Source of the DNA: Arthrobacter sp. RIT-PI-e
GTDB lineage: Bacteria; Actinomycetota; Actinomycetes; Actinomycetales; Micrococcaceae
Direction of reading: 5' to 3'
Length of the DNA: 64,000 nucleotides
NCBI RefSeq assembly: GCF_001187915.1
Contig: NZ_LGIU01000045.1
Span: forward strand, 49,251-113,250
In this document: piece by piece, positions 26,202-34,647 of the stretch
Position numbering within the stretch: position 1 is the first letter of the stretch
Layout: the number at the start of each line of letters is the position of its first letter
Notes under the pieces: generated by a model
Told to the model about the DNA's origin: nothing
The model's input: the letters and a program-made list of their open reading frames with translations, nothing else
The model's database searches: none
Program-made: the position numbers and the translations under genes

Positions 26202-26263
26202 GGGTCCGAGGTGACCGTGCTCGGTTCGGGCATGCGGAGGGGCGGGGTCGGGGCGGCGGGGTG

Positions 26264-27181
26264 TCAACGCGTGAGTCCTTCCGTGATGGTGTCGAGGTCG
26301 TGGCGGATCAGTTCCACGAAGGAGGGGACCGGGCCGTCGGCGGTGGAGAGCGAGTCCACGTAGAGGGTGCCGCCGAGGTCCGCCCCCGTGGCCAGTGCCA
26401 CCTGCTCCTGGGCGGAGGGGTTCACGGTGGATTCGCAGAACACCGTGGGCACGCGGTGCTCCTCCACGAAGCCGATCACGTTCCCGATCTGACGCGGCGT
26501 GCCCTCGGAGTCCGAGTTGACGGGCCATAGGAACGCCTCGGTCAGTCCGGCGTCGCGGGCGAGGTAGGAGAACGCACCCTCACAGGTCACGAGTGCCTGC
26601 GCGTCGGCGTCCGCGAGCCCGGCCCGGAAGTCCGCGAGCAGTGCTGCGAGCTCACCCTTCAGCACCTCGCCGTTGGCCTCGAAGTCGGCTGCGTGGGCGG
26701 GTTCCAGCGCGGAGAGCGCATCGACGGCGTTGTCCACGTAGGTCGCTGCGGCGGTGGGGGACATCCAGGCGTGCGGGTTCGCCAGGCCCGAGTAGCTCCC
26801 GGAACGGATGTCCACCGGGTCCACGCCGTCGGAGAGGACGGCGCGGGGCGCGTCCACGGACTGCAGGAAGCGCTCGAACCACCGTTCCAGCCCGAGCCCG
26901 TTGTCCAGGACCAGATCGGCGTCCTGCGCGCGCACCAGGTCCGAGGGCGTCGGTTCGTACCCGTGGATCTCGGCGCCCACCTTGGTGATGGACTCCACGC
27001 GCACATGTCCCCCGCCCACCGTGTCCACGAGGTCGGCGAGCACGGAGAAGGTGGTGAACACCACCGGGCGGTCGTCGTCGGCCTGTGCCGGGGGAGTGGG
27101 AGCCGCACACCCGCTCGTCAGGAGCGCGAGGGCCGCGCACACCCCGGCGGACCGACGTCGGACGCCCGGAGATTTAGTCAT
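26264..27181 (-). CDS. Metal ABC transporter substrate-binding lipoprotein (Mn/Fe type)
   Basis: 305 residues of the cluster A-I (ZnuA/PsaA/TroA) family. The lipobox LLTSGCAA marks a lipoprotein signal. Metal ligands are in the expected places: EIHGYEPTPSDL (first His), NPHAWMSP (second His), a CEGAFSYLARDAGL segment where the third ligand lies, and VFCESTVNPS plus YVDSLS near the C-terminus. There is no His-rich loop of the kind seen in the zinc protein at 50307-51296, which favours Mn or Fe over Zn. First gene of an operon with ATPase, permease and MntR. The start codon sits inside a perfect palindrome and 5 bases behind a -10 box. Confidence 0.9.
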   Translation of the reverse strand: MTKSPGVRRRSAGVCAALALLTSGCAAPTPPAQADDDRPVVFTTFSVLADLVDTVGGGHVRVESITKVGAEIHGYEPTPSDLVRAQDADLVLDNGLGLERWFERFLQSVDAPRAVLSDGVDPVDIRSGSYSGLANPHAWMSPTAAATYVDNAVDALSALEPAHAADFEANGEVLKGELAALLADFRAGLADADAQALVTCEGAFSYLARDAGLTEAFLWPVNSDSEGTPRQIGNVIGFVEEHRVPTVFCESTVNPSAQEQVALATGADLGGTLYVDSLSTADGPVPSFVELIRHDLDTITEGLTR

Positions 27182-27191
27182 ACCTAAATCT
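27170..27191 (-). promoter_or_regulatory. Candidate MntR operator over the start of the metal-uptake operon
   Basis: AGATTTAG (27170-27177) and CTAAATCT (27184-27191) form a perfect 8-bp inverted repeat with a 6-base spacer that contains the start codon. The -10 box TAGATT (27187-27192, minus strand) overlaps the right arm. Repressor binding here would block both promoter and start of a leaderless message. The regulator is probably the MntR-type protein at the operon's end. Confidence 0.7.
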
Positions 27192-27196
27192 AAGCC

Positions 27197-27976
27197 TCAG
27201 TGCGGCCGGGATCCAGCCCCGAGAAGATCCGCCCGCCACGCGTGCGTGTAGTAGGGCAGGTGGAGGGTCGCCGACGGGGGGAAGGCCAGGTACTCGGTGA
27301 GGTACCAGCGAAGGTTGGACTCCACGCGCGCCTGCACCTCCGGGGACGCCCGCCGGTGGTAGCTGCGGGACCGGGCGAGGTCGACGACGTCGGGCACCGT
27401 GAGCTCCTGGCTCCAGTGCACGAGCAGCTCCTCGGGCGGGGCGAAGACGTCACCGAACGCCGGGCGGTAGGACGGCGCGAAGACGTCACCGGCGTGCATG
27501 ATGCGCGACAGCCGGTGCACCCAGGGCACGGAGACGTCGAGCTGGTTCCACACCAGCGCGATCCTGCCGCGCGGTGCCAGCACCCGCCCGGCCTCTCGCA
27601 GGACGGCGGGCTGGTCGCACCAGTGCCAGGTCTGGGCGAGCGTCAGCAGGTCCGTGGAGGCGGTCGGCAGCAGCGTGTGCTCCGCGGTGGCGCGGAGTCG
27701 CGGGACGTCCGGCATCCGGGCGGCGAGCACGGCCAGCATGTCCTCGGAGGGGTCCACCGCCGTCACCCCGAGTCCCCGCTCGGCGAGCAGCGCCGTGAAG
27801 ATCCCCGTCCCCGCGCCGAGATCGGCCGCCGTCCGTGCGTGCGCGGGCACCACCCAGTCCGCGACCTCGGCGGGGTAGGCGGGGCGCACGCGGTCGTAGC
27901 GTCCGGCTCCCGAGAGGTAGGCGCGGGCCAGGTCCCGCCGTCGTTCCTCGCCGAGGTGGGGCCTACCCCTCACCAT
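27197..27976 (-). CDS. SAM-dependent methyltransferase, class I
   Basis: 259 residues. TAADLGAGTGIFTALLAERG is motif I of class I methyltransferases, followed by VTAVDPSEDMLAVLAARMP (acidic residue that holds SAM) and LTLAQTWHWCDQPAVLREAGRVL in sequence. The N-terminal YLSGAGRYDRVRPAYPAEVADW resembles the UbiE/Methyltransf_11 proteins common in actinobacteria. The substrate is unknown. Start ATG 27976. The gene ends just before the Mn operon promoter and is 40 bases downstream of hisN, so it may share hisN's message. Confidence 0.85.
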   Translation of the reverse strand: MVRGRPHLGEERRRDLARAYLSGAGRYDRVRPAYPAEVADWVVPAHARTAADLGAGTGIFTALLAERGLGVTAVDPSEDMLAVLAARMPDVPRLRATAEHTLLPTASTDLLTLAQTWHWCDQPAVLREAGRVLAPRGRIALVWNQLDVSVPWVHRLSRIMHAGDVFAPSYRPAFGDVFAPPEELLVHWSQELTVPDVVDLARSRSYHRRASPEVQARVESNLRWYLTEYLAFPPSATLHLPYYTHAWRADLLGAGSRPH

Positions 27977-28015
27977 CCGGGTGCCGGGGCGCGCTGTACG
28001 CGCATGTCGGAGCGA

Positions 28016-28825
28016 TCAGAGCAGGTCATCCACGTCCGGGTTCAGGGTGCGCAGCACCTCGCTGTGCAGGGCCCCGTTGGTGGCCAGCGCATTGCCGCCG
28101 AACGGGCCGTCCTCCCCCTCGAGCGAGGTGAACCGGCCGCCGGCCTCGGAGATGATCGGCACCAGCGCCGCCATGTCGTACAGGTTCAGTTCGGGCTCGC
28201 AGGCGATGTCCACCGCGCCCTCGGCCACCAGGCAGTAGGACCAGAAGTCGCCGTACGCCCGCGTGCGCCACACCCGGTCCGTGAGATTGACGAACTCCGC
28301 GAGCGATCCGCGCTTCCGCCAGCCGGACAGGTTCGAGTAGGAGAGCGAGGCGTCAGCGAGGTCGGTGACGTTCGAGACGCGGAGCCGCTGGGCGGCGGCG
28401 AGGGACTTGCCCGTGTACGCGCCCGTGCCCTCGGCCGCCCACCAGCGCTTCCCGAGGGCCGGGGCGCTGACCAGGCCCACCACGGGCCGGCCGTCGTCGA
28501 TCAGGGAGATGAGCGTGGCCCAGACCGGGACCCCGCGCACGAAGTTCTTGGTGCCGTCGATCGGGTCGATCACCCAGCGCCGCGAGCCCGACCCGGTGCT
28601 GCCGAACTCCTCGCCGAACACGGCGTCGCGCGGCCGCGCCCTCGAGAGCTGCCCGCGGATGGCCTCCTCGGCCCCCTTGTCCGCGTCCGTCACCGGGGTC
28701 AGGTCCGGCTTGGTCTCGATCCGCAGGTCGAGGGCCTTGAAACGTGCCATCGTCCGGTCGTCCACCGAATCGGCCATGATGTGGGCGAGACGGAGGTCGT
28801 CGTTGTAGCCCTGCGTGAAACTCAT
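28016..28825 (-). CDS. hisN: Histidinol-phosphatase, inositol-monophosphatase family
   Basis: 269 residues. The metal-binding motifs of the IMPase family are present: VFGEEFGS, WVIDPIDGTKNFVRGVPVWA and YGDFWSYCLVAEGAVDIACE with ELNLYDMAALVPII. The sequence matches the actinobacterial HisN type, which dephosphorylates histidinol phosphate in histidine synthesis. ATG 28825 is chosen because TAGGTT (28833-28838) lies seven bases upstream, typical of leaderless starts here; TTG 28834 is another possible start. Other IMPase activities remain possible. Confidence 0.88.
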   Translation of the reverse strand: MSFTQGYNDDLRLAHIMADSVDDRTMARFKALDLRIETKPDLTPVTDADKGAEEAIRGQLSRARPRDAVFGEEFGSTGSGSRRWVIDPIDGTKNFVRGVPVWATLISLIDDGRPVVGLVSAPALGKRWWAAEGTGAYTGKSLAAAQRLRVSNVTDLADASLSYSNLSGWRKRGSLAEFVNLTDRVWRTRAYGDFWSYCLVAEGAVDIACEPELNLYDMAALVPIISEAGGRFTSLEGEDGPFGGNALATNGALHSEVLRTLNPDVDDLL

Positions 28826-28832
28826 ACGGATC

Positions 28833-28838
28833 AACCTA
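28833..28838 (-). promoter_or_regulatory. Candidate -10 box for hisN, leaderless start
   Basis: TAGGTT on the minus strand ends seven bases before ATG 28825, so transcription would begin at the start codon. Confidence 0.45.
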
Positions 28839-28884
28839 TCCTCTTCCTCCGGCTACCGAGCCCCGGCGGAGCCGATGGCCGATG

Positions 28885-30015
28885 TCAGTGCTGCCCGAGC
28901 TCCTTCGCGTCCGAGGTGCTCCCGCGCGCCTCCGCGATGCCCGCACCGAGCAAACGCCGCAGGGAGGCGAGCCGCACCGGGCCGGAATCACCGGCCAGGC
29001 CCTCCGCCACGTAGCCGTCCAGCCCGCAGTCCACCGCGTTGTCGTCGTGCCGGCATCCGCGCTCACACCCCTCGGTGCCGGGTTCCAGGTCGGGGAAGGC
29101 CTGCAGGATGCGGTCCGCGTCCACGTGCGCCAGCCCGAAGGAGCGGATCCCGGGGGTGTCGATGATCCACGTCCCCGGTGCGGCGTCGGACGCCTTCAGG
29201 GCCAGGGCCGACGACGACGTGTGGCGGCCGCGCCCGGTCACCGCGTTCACCCCGCCCGTGGCGCGGGTGCTCCCGGTCAGGGCGTTGACCAGGGTGGACT
29301 TGCCCACCCCGGAGTGGCCGAGGAGCACGCTCACCTGGCCGTCGAGCTCGTCGCGCAGTGCATCCACCGCCCCGCCGGACAGCCGGGCGGATTCGCCGTC
29401 GTCGGAGGTGGCCTCCACGCCCACGGTCTCGTCCGTGCGGCTGATGATCACCCGCAGGTCCAGGTGCTCGTAGTTGGCGAGCAGGGCGGCGGGGTCCCGG
29501 AGATCGGCCTTCGTGATGCACAGCAACGGTTCGATCCCGGCGTCGTACGCCGCCACGAGGGCGCGGTCGATGAAACCGGTCCGCGGTTCGGGGTTCGCCG
29601 CGGCCACCACGATCACCAGCTGGTCGGCGTTGGCCACGACCACGCGCTCCACCGGGTCGGTGTCGTCGGCGCTGCGGCGCAGCACGGTGCGCCGCTCCTC
29701 GATCCGCACCAGCCGTGCCAGGGAGTCCGGCCCTCCGGAGACGTCACCCACGAGCGCCACGAGGTCCCCGGCCACCACGGGGCTGCGCCGCAGCTCCCGC
29801 GCCCGCGCCGCGACCACGATCCGCTCGTCGGGGGTGTCCTCGTCGACGACGGCGGTGTACCGGCCACGGTCCACCGTGACCACCCGGCCGGTCGTCGCGT
29901 CCTCGTGGGCGGGCCGGTTCTTAGTGCGCGGTCGGGTGCCCTTCTTGTTGGGGCGGATCCGGACGTCGGACTCGTCGAAGGCCCGCGCTCCGCGGCGGTT
30001 CCCGGTCTCGCTCAT
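28885..30015 (-). CDS. rsgA: Ribosome small-subunit-dependent GTPase RsgA
   Basis: 376 residues from ATG 30015, which overlaps the aroA stop as ATGA. The GTPase motifs occur in the circularly permuted order typical of RsgA: G4-like ITKAD, then G1 GHSGVGKST, then G3 DTPGIRSF. An N-terminal OB fold covers about residues 40-115. The C-terminal zinc site is [14 protein letters not shown]. RsgA helps the last steps of 30S subunit maturation. The N-terminus carries a basic segment ([17 protein letters not shown]) usual in actinobacterial homologs. It is co-transcribed with aroA and the DoxX gene. Confidence 0.95.
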   Translation of the reverse strand: MSETGNRRGARAFDESDVRIRPNKKGTRPRTKNRPAHEDATTGRVVTVDRGRYTAVVDEDTPDERIVVAARARELRRSPVVAGDLVALVGDVSGGPDSLARLVRIEERRTVLRRSADDTDPVERVVVANADQLVIVVAAANPEPRTGFIDRALVAAYDAGIEPLLCITKADLRDPAALLANYEHLDLRVIISRTDETVGVEATSDDGESARLSGGAVDALRDELDGQVSVLLGHSGVGKSTLVNALTGSTRATGGVNAVTGRGRHTSSSALALKASDAAPGTWIIDTPGIRSFGLAHVDADRILQAFPDLEPGTEGCERGCRHDDNAVDCGLDGYVAEGLAGDSGPVRLASLRRLLGAGIAEARGSTSDAKELGQH

Positions 30016-31376
30016 GGTGTGTGCGTCCCCTCGTCCGTCCCGGGCTGCCGTGCGGTCGCGGTGAGCTCGGCCCAGAGCCGGGGGAACTCGGGCAGGGTCT
30101 TCGCCGTGGTGCCGATGTCCACCACGTCCACGCCGTCCACGGCCAGCCCGATGATCGCCCCGGCCGTGGCCATCCGGTGGTCCTCGTAGGTGGCGAACAC
30201 CCCGCCGTGCAGTGGTGCGGGCCGGATCACGAGGCCGTCGGCGGTCTCCTCCGCGTCCCCGCCGAGCGCGTTGATCTCGACGACCAGCGCGGCGAGGCGG
30301 TCGGTCTCGTGACCGCGCAGGTGCGCGATCCCGGTGAGGGTCGACGGCGTCGTCGCCAGCGCGCACAGCGCAGCCACCGTCGGCGCGAGCTCGGAGGTGT
30401 CGGCGAAGGTCCCGCCCGTGATGCTCCCGGTCCCCGAGACCGTCAGCACATCGCCGTCGAGCTCCACCCGGGCCCCCATCGCGGGGAGGATGCGCCGCCA
30501 CTCGTCCCCCACCTGGGTGGTGGCTGCCGGCCAGTTCCTCATCCGTACGGTGCCGCCCGTGACCAGGGCGGCCGCGAGGAAGGGGCCGGCGTTGGAGAGG
30601 TCCGGCTCCACCGCCACGTCGAACGCGGGGATGGGTCCGGGGGACACCCGCCAGTGGTCCGGCACGGAATCGTCCACGTCGACGCCGAGCGAGCGCAGTG
30701 TCCGGACCGTCATGCGGACGTGGTCCAGGCTCGGCACGGGCTTGCCCACGTGCTCGAGGTGCAGCCCCTCGGTGAAGCGGGCACCCACCAGCAGCAGTGC
30801 GGAGACGAACTGGGACGAGGCCGAGGCGTCGATGACCAGGCGGCCGCCGCGCACGGAGCCGTCCCCCGTCACGGTGAAGGGGAGGGAGCCGGCGTCGTGG
30901 TCCTGCACGGGCAGGCCGAGGCCGCGGAGGGCGGTGATGATGCTGCCCATCGGGCGGCGCCGGGCGTGCGGGTCGCCGTCGAAGGTGGTGGTCCCGGCCA
31001 CGAACCCGGCCAGCGGGGGCACGAAGCGCATCACGGTGCCGGCCAGCCCGCAGTCCACGGTGCGGTCGCGCGCGGAGGAGGACGCCGGGGCGGGAGGCAG
31101 CGGGGTGACGCGCAGATCGGGGCCGAAGCCGCCGTCGCCCGGGACCTCCTCGATCCCGGCACCCAGCTCGCGCAGTGCACCGATCATGAGGGCCGAGTCA
31201 CGCGAGTGCAGGGGCCTGCGCAGCAGGCAGGGCCCGTCGGCGAGGGCGGCGAGCACCAGGTAGCGGGTGGTGAGGGACTTCGAGCCGGGGACGGAGAACT
31301 CCGCGTCCACGGCAGAACGAAGGGGGGGCCCCCGCCAGTTCCCCTGGAAGGGCGCCCCGCCGCGTGGAGGTGTCAC
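30012..31376 (-). CDS. aroA: 3-phosphoshikimate 1-carboxyvinyltransferase (EPSP synthase)
   Basis: 454 residues from GTG 31376. [19 protein letters not shown] is the shikimate-3-phosphate binding region, followed by [45 protein letters not shown], and [19 protein letters not shown]. The enzyme transfers the enolpyruvyl group of PEP to shikimate 3-phosphate in aromatic amino acid synthesis. Frames extending upstream to 31511 overlap the DoxX gene and are not used. The start is five bases after the DoxX stop and the end overlaps rsgA. The aroA-rsgA pair next to sigH-rsrA is a known actinobacterial arrangement. Confidence 0.94.
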   Translation of the reverse strand: MTPPRGGAPFQGNWRGPPLRSAVDAEFSVPGSKSLTTRYLVLAALADGPCLLRRPLHSRDSALMIGALRELGAGIEEVPGDGGFGPDLRVTPLPPAPASSSARDRTVDCGLAGTVMRFVPPLAGFVAGTTTFDGDPHARRRPMGSIITALRGLGLPVQDHDAGSLPFTVTGDGSVRGGRLVIDASASSQFVSALLLVGARFTEGLHLEHVGKPVPSLDHVRMTVRTLRSLGVDVDDSVPDHWRVSPGPIPAFDVAVEPDLSNAGPFLAAALVTGGTVRMRNWPAATTQVGDEWRRILPAMGARVELDGDVLTVSGTGSITGGTFADTSELAPTVAALCALATTPSTLTGIAHLRGHETDRLAALVVEINALGGDAEETADGLVIRPAPLHGGVFATYEDHRMATAGAIIGLAVDGVDVVDIGTTAKTLPEFPRLWAELTATARQPGTDEGTHTP

Positions 31377-31381
31377 CGACC

Positions 31382-31930
31382 TCAGGAGCCGACGACGTCG
31401 GACGCGGTCTTGCGTACGGCCTTGTCCGCCTTCTTCAGCTGCTTGCGGGCGTCCTTGCCGAGACCGCCCGCACTCCTGCGCGCACCCGAGGCGAGGTGAC
31501 CGGCGCGCCATGCCAGGCCCGGACGTCCGTTGGTGTCCACCGCGGCGAGGAGCACGGCGCCGATGAGGGAGAGGTTCTTGAGCAGCTGCGAGCGCCGAGC
31601 CTTCTTGCCCTCGGCCGTCGAGGCATCGGCGGAGCGGTAGTCCACCAGGGTGTTGACCGTGGCGGTGACCGTCAGCAGGAGCGCGGCGACGCGGGAGAAG
31701 CGCCCGATCCCGAGCAGGAGCGCGGCCCCCACCTGGGTGGCTCCGAGGACCTGGCCCACGAGCTTCTCGTTGCTGGTGACCGAGGCCGCCGACGGCACCA
31801 CCTTGCTCACGCCCGCGAGGACGGGCTTCAGCTGGGGGGCGGTGGTACCGGCGTTCCGCAGCCTGTCGACTCCTGAGAAGACGAAGCTGCTGGCGATCAA
31901 GGGACGGGCGATTACGCGGGCAAGGGTCAC
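31382..31930 (-). CDS. DoxX-family membrane protein
   Basis: 182 residues from GTG 31930, five bases behind GGAGG; upstream in-frame ATGs lack such a site. [23 protein letters not shown] is the typical DoxX opening (first helix), with further helices near residues 65-85, 90-110 and 125-145, and a Lys/Arg-rich tail. DoxX-family proteins are small membrane proteins linked in mycobacteria to redox and oxidative-stress systems. That role is only suggestive here, though the neighbour sigH is a thiol-stress regulator transcribed divergently. First gene of the aroA-rsgA operon. Confidence 0.82.
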   Translation of the reverse strand: MTLARVIARPLIASSFVFSGVDRLRNAGTTAPQLKPVLAGVSKVVPSAASVTSNEKLVGQVLGATQVGAALLLGIGRFSRVAALLLTVTATVNTLVDYRSADASTAEGKKARRSQLLKNLSLIGAVLLAAVDTNGRPGLAWRAGHLASGARRSAGGLGKDARKQLKKADKAVRKTASDVVGS

Positions 31931-32094
31931 AACTGCCTCCTGGTTGCCGACGGTCTCCCGCCGGGCATCGGGTACACGATCAAGACGAAGCATGCTGGGT
32001 CCAGTTTTGCATGTCACCCCGCCGCGTGCGATCCCCGGCAGGAGCACGGTCGTCCCTCGCATCCCCGGCGCATCGGTGCATGGTGCGTACAGGA

Positions 32095-32120
32095 GGAATA
32101 AGCCCCGGGGCACCCGGGTT
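32095..32120 (+). promoter_or_regulatory. Candidate SigH/SigR-dependent promoter of sigH
   Basis: GGAAT (32095-32099), an 18-base spacer, then GTT (32118-32120) matches the GGAAT-N18-GTT promoter known for the SigR/SigH family. It lies about 48 bases before the sigH start, as expected for positive autoregulation under thiol oxidation. Confidence 0.7.
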
Positions 32121-32167
32121 GGAGAAGAGGTGAACAGAATGGCAACGGACCAGGGAGGGAGAGGTCG

Positions 32168-32968
32168 ATGAACCTCACCACCGAGACGGCACAGGTGGCG
32201 GATTTCCAGCTCTCCACCACGGTGCGGCGTCCCGCCGTCCAGGGCTCACGGGAGCGCGGACGCGTAGACTTCAGCTCGATGAATACAACAGCCCCCGCAG
32301 GTAGCAACCCCGCCGAAGACGCCGATGTGGACGTGGCCACGGAGTCCGAGGCGGATCGCAAGGCGCGCTTCGAGCGCGATGCGATGCAGTACGTGGACCA
32401 GCTCTACTCCGCGGCGATGCGGATGGCCCGGAACCCGAGCGACGCCGAGGACCTGGTGCAGGAGGCCTACACGAAGGCGTTCTCCGCATTCCACCAGTAC
32501 AAGCCGGGAACCAACCTCAAGGCCTGGCTCTACCGCATCCTCACGAACACCTACATCAACCTGTACCGCAAACGTCAGCGCGAGCCCCTGCAATCGCACT
32601 CGGACACCATCGAGGACTGGCAGCTGGCCAAGGCCGCGGAGCACACCTCGCTGGGTCTGCGTTCGGCGGAGGTGGAGGCGCTGGACCACCTTCCTGATTC
32701 GGATGTGAAGAGGGCGCTGCAGGCCATCCCCGAGGATTTCCGGCTCGCCGTGTACTTCTCGGACGTGGAGGGCTTCGCCTACAAGGAGATCTCGGAAATC
32801 ATGAACACCCCGATCGGGACGGTCATGTCCCGGTTGCACCGCGGACGCAAGCTGCTCCGCGAGCTGCTCGCGGACTATGCCCGCGAGCGTGGCCTCGGGG
32901 TCAAGACGGACGCACGGACGGCGGTTCCCGCGGGAGCACGGGGCAAGGAACAGGAGATGCAGAAATGA
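32168..32968 (+). CDS. sigH: ECF sigma factor SigH (SigR type)
   Basis: 266 residues from ATG 32168, five bases behind GGGAGAGG. Region 2 shows [22 protein letters not shown] and [20 protein letters not shown]. Region 4 shows [38 protein letters not shown] in segments, ending [12 protein letters not shown]. These are the hallmarks of the SigH/SigR thiol-stress sigma factors. A second start, ATG 32279, would remove 37 poorly conserved residues, and TAGACT at 32264-32269 lies close before it. The pattern recalls the long and short SigR forms of Streptomyces. The rsrA gene overlaps by four bases and encodes its inhibitor. Confidence 0.93.
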   Translation: MNLTTETAQVADFQLSTTVRRPAVQGSRERGRVDFSSMNTTAPAGSNPAEDADVDVATESEADRKARFERDAMQYVDQLYSAAMRMARNPSDAEDLVQEAYTKAFSAFHQYKPGTNLKAWLYRILTNTYINLYRKRQREPLQSHSDTIEDWQLAKAAEHTSLGLRSAEVEALDHLPDSDVKRALQAIPEDFRLAVYFSDVEGFAYKEISEIMNTPIGTVMSRLHRGRKLLRELLADYARERGLGVKTDARTAVPAGARGKEQEMQK

Positions 32969-33225
32969 GCGATTGCGAGAGCCTCGGCAACTGCGCCGAC
33001 TCCAGGATCGAACGGCTCTACGAGTACCTCGACGGTGCGCTGTCGCACCAGGACCTCGTGGACATCAAGGACCACCTCGACGACTGCCCGCAGTGCGCCG
33101 AGGAGCACGATCTGGAGTGTGTCATCCGCTCCGTGGTGAAACGCTCCTGCACGGAAGTGGCTCCCTCCACCCTGAAGACCAGCATCCTGGACCGCATCAG
33201 CCAGCTGAAGACCGCGGACCACTGA
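32965..33225 (+). CDS. rsrA: Anti-sigma factor RsrA, redox-sensing zinc protein
   Basis: 86 residues. The ZAS motif HLDDCPQC (His-x3-Cys-x2-Cys) and an upstream Cys in [20 protein letters not shown] give the zinc-binding thiol switch of the RsrA family. Under reducing conditions it binds and inactivates SigH; disulfide formation expels zinc and frees the sigma factor. Additional cysteines lie at the N-terminus (DCES) and in LECVIR and RSCTEV. ATG 32965 overlaps the sigH stop (ATGA), securing balanced synthesis of both proteins. A hairpin terminator follows at 33281. Confidence 0.93.
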   Translation: MSDCESLGNCADSRIERLYEYLDGALSHQDLVDIKDHLDDCPQCAEEHDLECVIRSVVKRSCTEVAPSTLKTSILDRISQLKTADH

Positions 33226-33280
33226 CGGACCGGCGACCGGCCGCTGACCACCCGGTCATGGCTATCCGCTGCACATGGAA

Positions 33281-33311
33281 GAACCTCCGGACCCTACTGG
33301 GCCGGAGGTTC
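33281..33311 (+). terminator. Terminator of sigH-rsrA
   Basis: GAACCTCCGG (33281-33290) pairs perfectly with CCGGAGGTTC (33302-33311) over an 11-base loop, followed by a pyrimidine-rich TCCTGTT. It sits 56 bases behind rsrA and 28 bases from the convergent bL37 stop, so it may serve both strands. Confidence 0.8.
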
Positions 33312-33338
33312 TCCTGTTAACTCTGACAACGCCTGGAC

Positions 33339-33413
33339 TCAGGTGTTGGGGCGCTTACCGTGGTTCGCGCCGCCACGCTTCCTGTCGCGACGCTTGCGTG
33401 CTCGCTTGCTCAT
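33339..33413 (-). CDS. Ribosomal protein bL37 (24 residues)
   Basis: A 24-codon gene: it starts MSKRARKRRDRKRGG and ends ANHGKRPNT. The run of basic residues and the C-terminal NHGKRPN motif match bL37, the tiny 50S protein first seen in mycobacterial ribosome structures and present across actinobacteria. GGAGG lies six bases before ATG 33413. The gene is too short for most gene finders and lies next to sigH-rsrA, convergent with them. A larger minus-strand frame that extends upstream to 33911 is an artefact of high G+C. Confidence 0.88.
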   Translation of the reverse strand: MSKRARKRRDRKRGGANHGKRPNT

Positions 33414-33572
33414 GGCTGCCTCCTTTTCTTTCCGGCACTGTGAATGTGCAGAAACTGCACCCCAGTCTCCCACACGGCTGAGGACCGCACCTAAACAGCT
33501 CCGGTACGCGGGCGGGATCCGGGTGCGCACGCCTAGGATGAGGGCACCATCCGTCGACGAAGGAGTTCCTGC

Positions 33573-34538
33573 ATGCGTGCCGCCCTTGCCGTCCGTCAGT
33601 CGGCGGATTCGCCTCTCTCCGGACTGTCGGTGGAGGACGTCGATCCGCCCGAGGCGCCGGAGGGCTTCGTCCGCGTCCGCGTCCTCGCCTCCTCCCTGAA
33701 CCACCACGACCTCTTCTCCCTCCGCGGTGTGGGGCTGCCGGAGGAACGGCTGCCCATGGTGCTGGGGTGCGACGCCGCCGGCGTCGACGACGACGGCAAC
33801 GAGGTGATCGTGCACGGCGTCGTGTCCTCGCCGGACTGGCGCGGGGACGAGACACTCGATCCGCGCCGTAGCCTGCTCTCCGAGCGGTATCCGGGGACCA
33901 TGGCCGACCACGTGTGGGTACCGGCGCGGAACCTGGTGCCCAAACCCCCCGAGCTCTCCTTCGAGGAAGCGGCGTGCCTGCCGACGGCGTGGCTCACGGC
34001 CTACCGGATGCTCTTCACTGTGTCCCCCGCGGCACCGGGGTCCACGATCCTGGTGCAGGGAGCCGGGGGAGGGGTGGCGTCCGCCCTCATCGCCCTGGGG
34101 AGCGCGGCCGGGTACCGGGTGTGGGCCACGAGCCGGAGCGGGTCAAAGCGTGGGAGGGCGCTCGAGCTGGGCGCGGAGCAGGTGTTCGAGGCGGGGGAGC
34201 GCCTGCCCGAGCGTGTGGAGGTGGTGTTCGACTCCGTGGGGGAGGCCACGTGGTCGCACTCGCTGAAGGCCCTCGTGCCCGGAGGCACGGTGGTGACCTG
34301 CGGAGCCACCAGTGGGGCGGCGCCGTCGGCGGAGCTGAACCGGGTGTTCTTCCTGCAGCTGCGCATCCTGGGCTCCACCATGGGCACGCGGGAGGAACTG
34401 GTCCGGCTGACCCGGTTCCTCGTGGCCACCGGCGTGCGCCCGGTCATCGACGCCGTCCTGCCGCTCGAGCAGGCGGACCAGGGGTTCCGCCGGCTGCTGG
34501 AGGGGGACGTGTTCGGGAAGATCGTCTTCCGCCACTGA
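33573..34538 (+). CDS. Zinc-less medium-chain dehydrogenase / quinone oxidoreductase-like
   Basis: 321 residues of the MDR superfamily. The N-terminal GroES-like fold has SLNHHDLFSLRGVG and LGCDAAGVDDDGNEV. The Rossmann part has ILVQGAGGGVASALIALG (the glycine-rich NADP-binding turn), EVVFDSVGEATWSHSLKAL and GTVVTCGATSGAAPSAEL. The catalytic zinc cysteine of true alcohol dehydrogenases is absent and no four-Cys structural zinc loop is seen, so a quinone or enoyl reductase role is more likely. TAGGAT at 33534-33539 may be the -10 box, with AAGGAG just before the start. The substrate is unknown. Confidence 0.85.
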   Translation: MRAALAVRQSADSPLSGLSVEDVDPPEAPEGFVRVRVLASSLNHHDLFSLRGVGLPEERLPMVLGCDAAGVDDDGNEVIVHGVVSSPDWRGDETLDPRRSLLSERYPGTMADHVWVPARNLVPKPPELSFEEAACLPTAWLTAYRMLFTVSPAAPGSTILVQGAGGGVASALIALGSAAGYRVWATSRSGSKRGRALELGAEQVFEAGERLPERVEVVFDSVGEATWSHSLKALVPGGTVVTCGATSGAAPSAELNRVFFLQLRILGSTMGTREELVRLTRFLVATGVRPVIDAVLPLEQADQGFRRLLEGDVFGKIVFRH

Positions 34539-34577
34539 CGTCGGGGCCCGCGGCTCAGGACACCGCCCGCGTGCAGC

Positions 34578-34619
34578 ACCGCCCCCGGTGGAAGGATCTC
34601 CCCTTCCACCGGGGGCGGT
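34578..34619. terminator. Strong bidirectional terminator
   Basis: An 18-bp perfect stem, ACCGCCCCCGGTGGAAGG (34578-34595) with CCTTCCACCGGGGGCGGT (34602-34619), and a six-base loop. It lies between the convergent oxidoreductase gene and the peptide transporter operon and probably ends both transcripts. Confidence 0.88.
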
Positions 34620-34647
34620 TCCGTCGCAGCACCTACCGGGGTTCCTC

